Below are positions 5,723-9,433 of a DNA stretch of 9,433 bases, piece by piece. Within the stretch, counting starts at the first letter, position 1. Each line of letters opens with the position of its first letter. The notes beneath the pieces were generated by a model that searched no databases, had not been told where the DNA came from, and was given only the letters and a program-made list of their open reading frames with translations. Origin of the DNA: Chloroflexota bacterium (GTDB taxonomy: Bacteria > Chloroflexota > Dehalococcoidia > Bin125); the NCBI GenBank assembly GCA_027296805.1, contig JAPUIR010000362.1, positions 1 through 9,433 on the forward strand, given 5' to 3'. The position numbers and the translations under genes are program-made.

Positions 5723-6848
5723 CGCCCCCAAGATCCAGATCCGCGACCTCGAAGTGTCGCGCGGGGGGCGTCGCGTCCTCCAGATCGACGACCTCGCCAT
5801 TGCCGCGCGCGAGGTCAGCGTCATCATCGGTCCCAACGGCTCCGGCAAGAGCACACTGCTCGGTGTCCTCCAACTTCTCATCAAGCCCGACCGCGGCGAA
5901 CTCCTCCTCGACGGGCGGCCCATGCGAGACGACCCCCTCGCGACCCGCCGCCGCATGGCTTCCGTCTTCCAGGAGGCGCTCCTCCTCAACACCACGATCC
6001 GCAAAAACGTCGAAACCGCCCTGCGCCTCCACAAGGTCCCCCGCGCCGACCGGCGTGCCCGCGCCGAACGCTGGCTCGACCGCTTCGGCGTCGGTCAGCT
6101 CGCCGATCGTCACGCCCGCGAGATCTCTGGCGGCGAGGCGCAACGGGTCAGCCTCGCCCGCGCTTTCGCCCTCGAACCCGAAGTCCTCCTCCTCGACGAG
6201 CCCTTTTCCGCCCTCGACGCTCCGTCTCGCGCCGCCCTGATCGACGACTTCGCCCATATCGCGACCGAGAGCCACGTCAGTGCCGTTCTCGTCACCCACG
6301 ACCGCGACGAAGCCCTCCGTCTCGGGGATCGCATCGCCGTCCTGATCCAAGGCCGCCTGCGCCAGTTCGGCCCGCCGGGCGAAGTCTTCGGCGCCCCTGC
6401 CGACGAGGACGTCGCCGCCTTTGTGGGCATGGAGAACGTCTGGCCCGTCGACCTCATCGCCCACCGCGACGGCGTCGCCTCATACGCGCTCCGCGCCAGC
6501 CCCCAGCACGAACTCGAGGTCGCCGTCGATCACGCCCCCTTGCGCGCGCTCTTCGCCGTTCGCCCGGAAGAGATCACCGTCGCCCCCGCCCCCCTGGATG
6601 CCCAGGACGGCACCCCCAGCAGCGCGCGCAACCGCCTCGACGCAGTCGTGCGCTCACTCCAGCCCGCCGGGCCCGTCGTCCGCCTGGCACTTGAACTCGG
6701 CAAGCGCCTCGAGCTCGGCCAGGATCCGCCCCTGTCCATCGTCGCCACCGTCACCCGCCCCTCACTCGACGATCTCAACCTCAGCCCCGGCAGCGCCGTC
6801 TCCGTCACCTTTAAAGCGACCGCCGCCCACGTCATCGCGCAGGACTAA
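5694..6848 (+). CDS. tupC: Tungstate ABC transporter ATPase with TOBE-like C-terminus (TupC)
   Basis: This is the ATP-hydrolysing subunit of the tungstate importer, on the cytoplasmic face of the membrane. All ABC motifs are present in the 384-aa protein: Walker A GPNGSGKST (46-54), Q-loop Gln93, signature ISGGEAQRVSLARA (144-157), Walker B VLLLDEP (164-170), D-loop SALD (172-175) and H-loop His202. From about residue 245 a C-terminal extension of some 140 residues follows, with FVGMENVWP at its beginning and AVRPEEITV (288-296). It looks like a TOBE-type domain, often an oxyanion-sensing regulatory module in such importers. The GTG at 5694 has only a weak ribosome site; overlap with tupB by 29 nt suggests coupling. 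The TAA stop overlaps the stop codon of the converging redoxin gene by 4 bp. Confidence 0.93.
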   Translation: MSSNNAASPSAPKIQIRDLEVSRGGRRVLQIDDLAIAAREVSVIIGPNGSGKSTLLGVLQLLIKPDRGELLLDGRPMRDDPLATRRRMASVFQEALLLNTTIRKNVETALRLHKVPRADRRARAERWLDRFGVGQLADRHAREISGGEAQRVSLARAFALEPEVLLLDEPFSALDAPSRAALIDDFAHIATESHVSAVLVTHDRDEALRLGDRIAVLIQGRLRQFGPPGEVFGAPADEDVAAFVGMENVWPVDLIAHRDGVASYALRASPQHELEVAVDHAPLRALFAVRPEEITVAPAPLDAQDGTPSSARNRLDAVVRSLQPAGPVVRLALELGKRLELGQDPPLSIVATVTRPSLDDLNLSPGSAVSVTFKATAAHVIAQD

Positions 6849-7099
6849 GCGTCGACCCCGAACTGCGCCGCCAGCTCCGCGCGGCTCGGCTCCGTCAGCA
6901 CGTGTTCCCCGTCCACCAGCACCGTCGGCACCGATCGATTGCCCCGGTTCAGGCTCATCACCAACGCATCCGCCGCCTCATCCTCCTCGATGTCCACCGT
7001 CTCGTAGGCGATCGAATGGTCCTCCAAGAACCGCAGCGCGGATCGGCAGCTGCCGCACCAACTCGTCACGTAGACCGTCACGCCCCCGGCTTCCGGCAT
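6845..7099 (-). CDS. Mycoredoxin-like glutaredoxin-family protein
   Basis: This is a small thioredoxin-fold thiol-disulfide oxidoreductase of 84 aa, the usual length of glutaredoxins and mycoredoxins. The N-terminal strand VTVYVTSWCGSC carries the redox pair Cys15/Cys18. It is followed by YETVDIEED (32-40) and by GNRSVPTVLVDG (53-64), which holds the cis-proline Pro58. The order WCxxC, VDIEE, NxGNRxVPTV resembles actinobacterial mycoredoxin-1 more than classical glutaredoxins, as far as I can recall that family. The partner thiol is unknown. The ATG at 7099 is preceded by a distant purine run (GGGGAAGG, 11-nt spacer). A GTG at the VTVYV segment is an alternative start. The gene converges on tupC with a 4-bp stop overlap and is divergent from the 7180 gene. 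Confidence 0.85.
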   Translation of the reverse strand: MPEAGGVTVYVTSWCGSCRSALRFLEDHSIAYETVDIEEDEAADALVMSLNRGNRSVPTVLVDGEHVLTEPSRAELAAQFGVDA

Positions 7100-7148
7100 C
7101 TGAGCCCAGACCTTCCCCGGATGCGCCTGGCGGCCAGTGACCTGCGCC

Positions 7149-7162
7149 CGGGCTCCGGCCCG
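7149..7162. repeat. Short GC-rich inverted repeat between divergent genes
   Basis: CGGGC and GCCCG flank TCCG in the 80-bp gap between the redoxin gene and the 7180 gene, just upstream of the -10 box. It overlaps the palindrome GCCCGGGC (7146-7153). In DNA this GC-rich such a repeat may be chance. Confidence 0.25.
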
Positions 7163-7167
7163 TCGGC

Positions 7168-7173
7168 TATTCT
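7168..7173 (+). promoter_or_regulatory. Candidate leaderless -10 box for the 7180 gene
   Basis: TATTCT is followed by exactly six bases (GCCCCC) and the ATG at 7180, placing +1 on the start codon. The intervening bases contain no Shine-Dalgarno. No -35 hexamer is clear. Confidence 0.5.
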
Positions 7174-7179
7174 GCCCCC

Positions 7180-7689
7180 ATGGTCGCACGACAAGCCCTC
7201 TCGACGCGGGACTTCCTACACGAAGTCCAGCAGGCCACCCTCGACGCCATCGACCCAAGCCTCGGTTCCCCCACCGCGAAGCGCGTCTTCTCCTCCCTGC
7301 AGATCCACTTCGGCGAGCCTCGGCTGCACTACGAAGTCTGGCCTGTCCGCAAAACCGGCCGCATCGAAATCGGACTGCACATCGAAGGACCGCAGGAGTG
7401 GAGCCGCCAGGTGGCTGCTCAAATCGCTGGCCTCGCCGACGACCTCCGCGCTGCCCTTGGCTCAGACTACGAGCTGGAAGACTGGACCGCGTCCTGGTGT
7501 CGACTCCACACCACGCTCCCTCTCACCCCCCTCACGGACGATCTCGCTTCCCAAGTCGCCGACGCCACTGTCGCCCTCATCCAGGCCGCCGAGCCCCTCC
7601 TCCACGACCTCGACCTGCCGCCGTTGGGACCAGCCGTGGAGCAGTCCCCCAGCGAGCGGCGCCACTGGCGCCGCAAGCGGCGTGGCTGA
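7180..7689 (+). CDS. Conserved-looking hypothetical protein, 169 aa
   Basis: I do not recognise a family. The protein is soluble-looking, with no signal peptide and no membrane segment. It opens with a probable helix (LSTRDFLHEVQQATLDAI). Alternating strand-like segments follow (VFSSLQIHFG, LHYEVWPVR, RIEIGLHIEG, residues about 36-70), then helices (SRQVAAQIAGLADDLRAAL) and a short strand with a single cysteine (DWTASWCRLHTTL). The C-terminus is a long amphipathic helix and a strongly basic tail RRHWRRKRRG. The alpha-beta-alpha pattern could be a small ligand- or nucleic-acid-binding domain, but that is speculation. Codon usage matches its neighbours, favouring a real gene. The start is supported by a TATTCT box six bases upstream. 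The gene converges on groEL. Confidence 0.75.
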   Translation: MVARQALSTRDFLHEVQQATLDAIDPSLGSPTAKRVFSSLQIHFGEPRLHYEVWPVRKTGRIEIGLHIEGPQEWSRQVAAQIAGLADDLRAALGSDYELEDWTASWCRLHTTLPLTPLTDDLASQVADATVALIQAAEPLLHDLDLPPLGPAVEQSPSERRHWRRKRRG

Positions 7690-7710
7690 GGCCGTCTTGC
7701 AGCCGCCGAC

Positions 7711-7741
7711 CAAAAAAGAAGGGCCTCCACGCGGGAGGCCC
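7711..7741 (-). terminator. Rho-independent terminator of groEL
   Basis: On the minus strand GGGCCTCC, a 5-nt loop and GGAGGCCC form a perfect 8-bp GC-rich hairpin (7721-7741) followed by TTCTTTTTTG. It begins about 30 bp after the groEL stop. On the plus strand the hairpin is followed only by TGCTTGGCTTATT, so termination of the converging 169-aa gene there would be weaker, though possible. Confidence 0.85.
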
Positions 7742-7770
7742 TGCTTGGCTTATTCAGCGAAACGCCGCGA

Positions 7771-9408
<1,638 letters not shown>

Positions 9409-9433
9409 GCTGACTGTGCGCGAGCCCGAGCTC

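Overview
This is a compact, high-GC bacterial window with strongly GC-biased third codon positions and almost no spare DNA. It carries nine protein-coding genes and no tRNA, rRNA, CRISPR array or insertion sequence that I can see. ArgC begins with a GIINVTGYVG nucleotide-binding loop, and there is a mycoredoxin-like thioredoxin-fold protein. Several genes lack a Shine-Dalgarno but have a TANNNT box exactly six bases before the ATG, the geometry of leaderless transcripts. Together these suggest a GC-rich, Gram-positive-like lineage such as Chloroflexota (Thermomicrobia-like) or Actinomycetota. That placement is an inference and is not secured by any marker gene here.

Left part (1-3165, minus strand). 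A geranylgeranyl-reductase-family flavoprotein is followed by an endonuclease III-type DNA glycosylase that starts on the last base of the reductase stop codon (TAGTG). After about 160 bp comes argC (arginine biosynthesis). The argC leader holds a perfect 10-bp hairpin, a strong Shine-Dalgarno and, further upstream, an 8-bp direct repeat with a 21-bp period.

Middle part (3222-6848, plus strand). A LmbE/PIG-L-type zinc deacetylase is transcribed divergently from the reductase; the two starts are 56 bp apart. It is followed by a complete tungstate ABC importer, tupA-tupB-tupC: a lipoprotein binding protein with the TTTS oxyanion motif, a permease, and an ATPase with a C-terminal TOBE-like extension. 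The tupA start is preceded by a leader of about 95 nt with a perfect 6-bp dyad at its 5' end. That dyad is a candidate operator or RNA hairpin for oxyanion-responsive control.

Right part (6845-9433). A small mycoredoxin-like protein on the minus strand converges on tupC, and their stop codons overlap by 4 bp. A 169-aa protein of unknown function lies divergently on the plus strand. It converges on groEL (minus strand), with a rho-independent hairpin between them whose T-tract serves groEL. GroEL is complete and has an unusual alanine-rich, single-GGM tail.

The genes are mostly housekeeping and cofactor-metal uptake; I see no convincing new multi-gene system. The points most worth a second look are the repeated leaderless-promoter geometry, the tupA leader, the possible low-molecular-weight-thiol link between the LmbE deacetylase and the mycoredoxin-like protein, and the unrecognised 169-aa protein.
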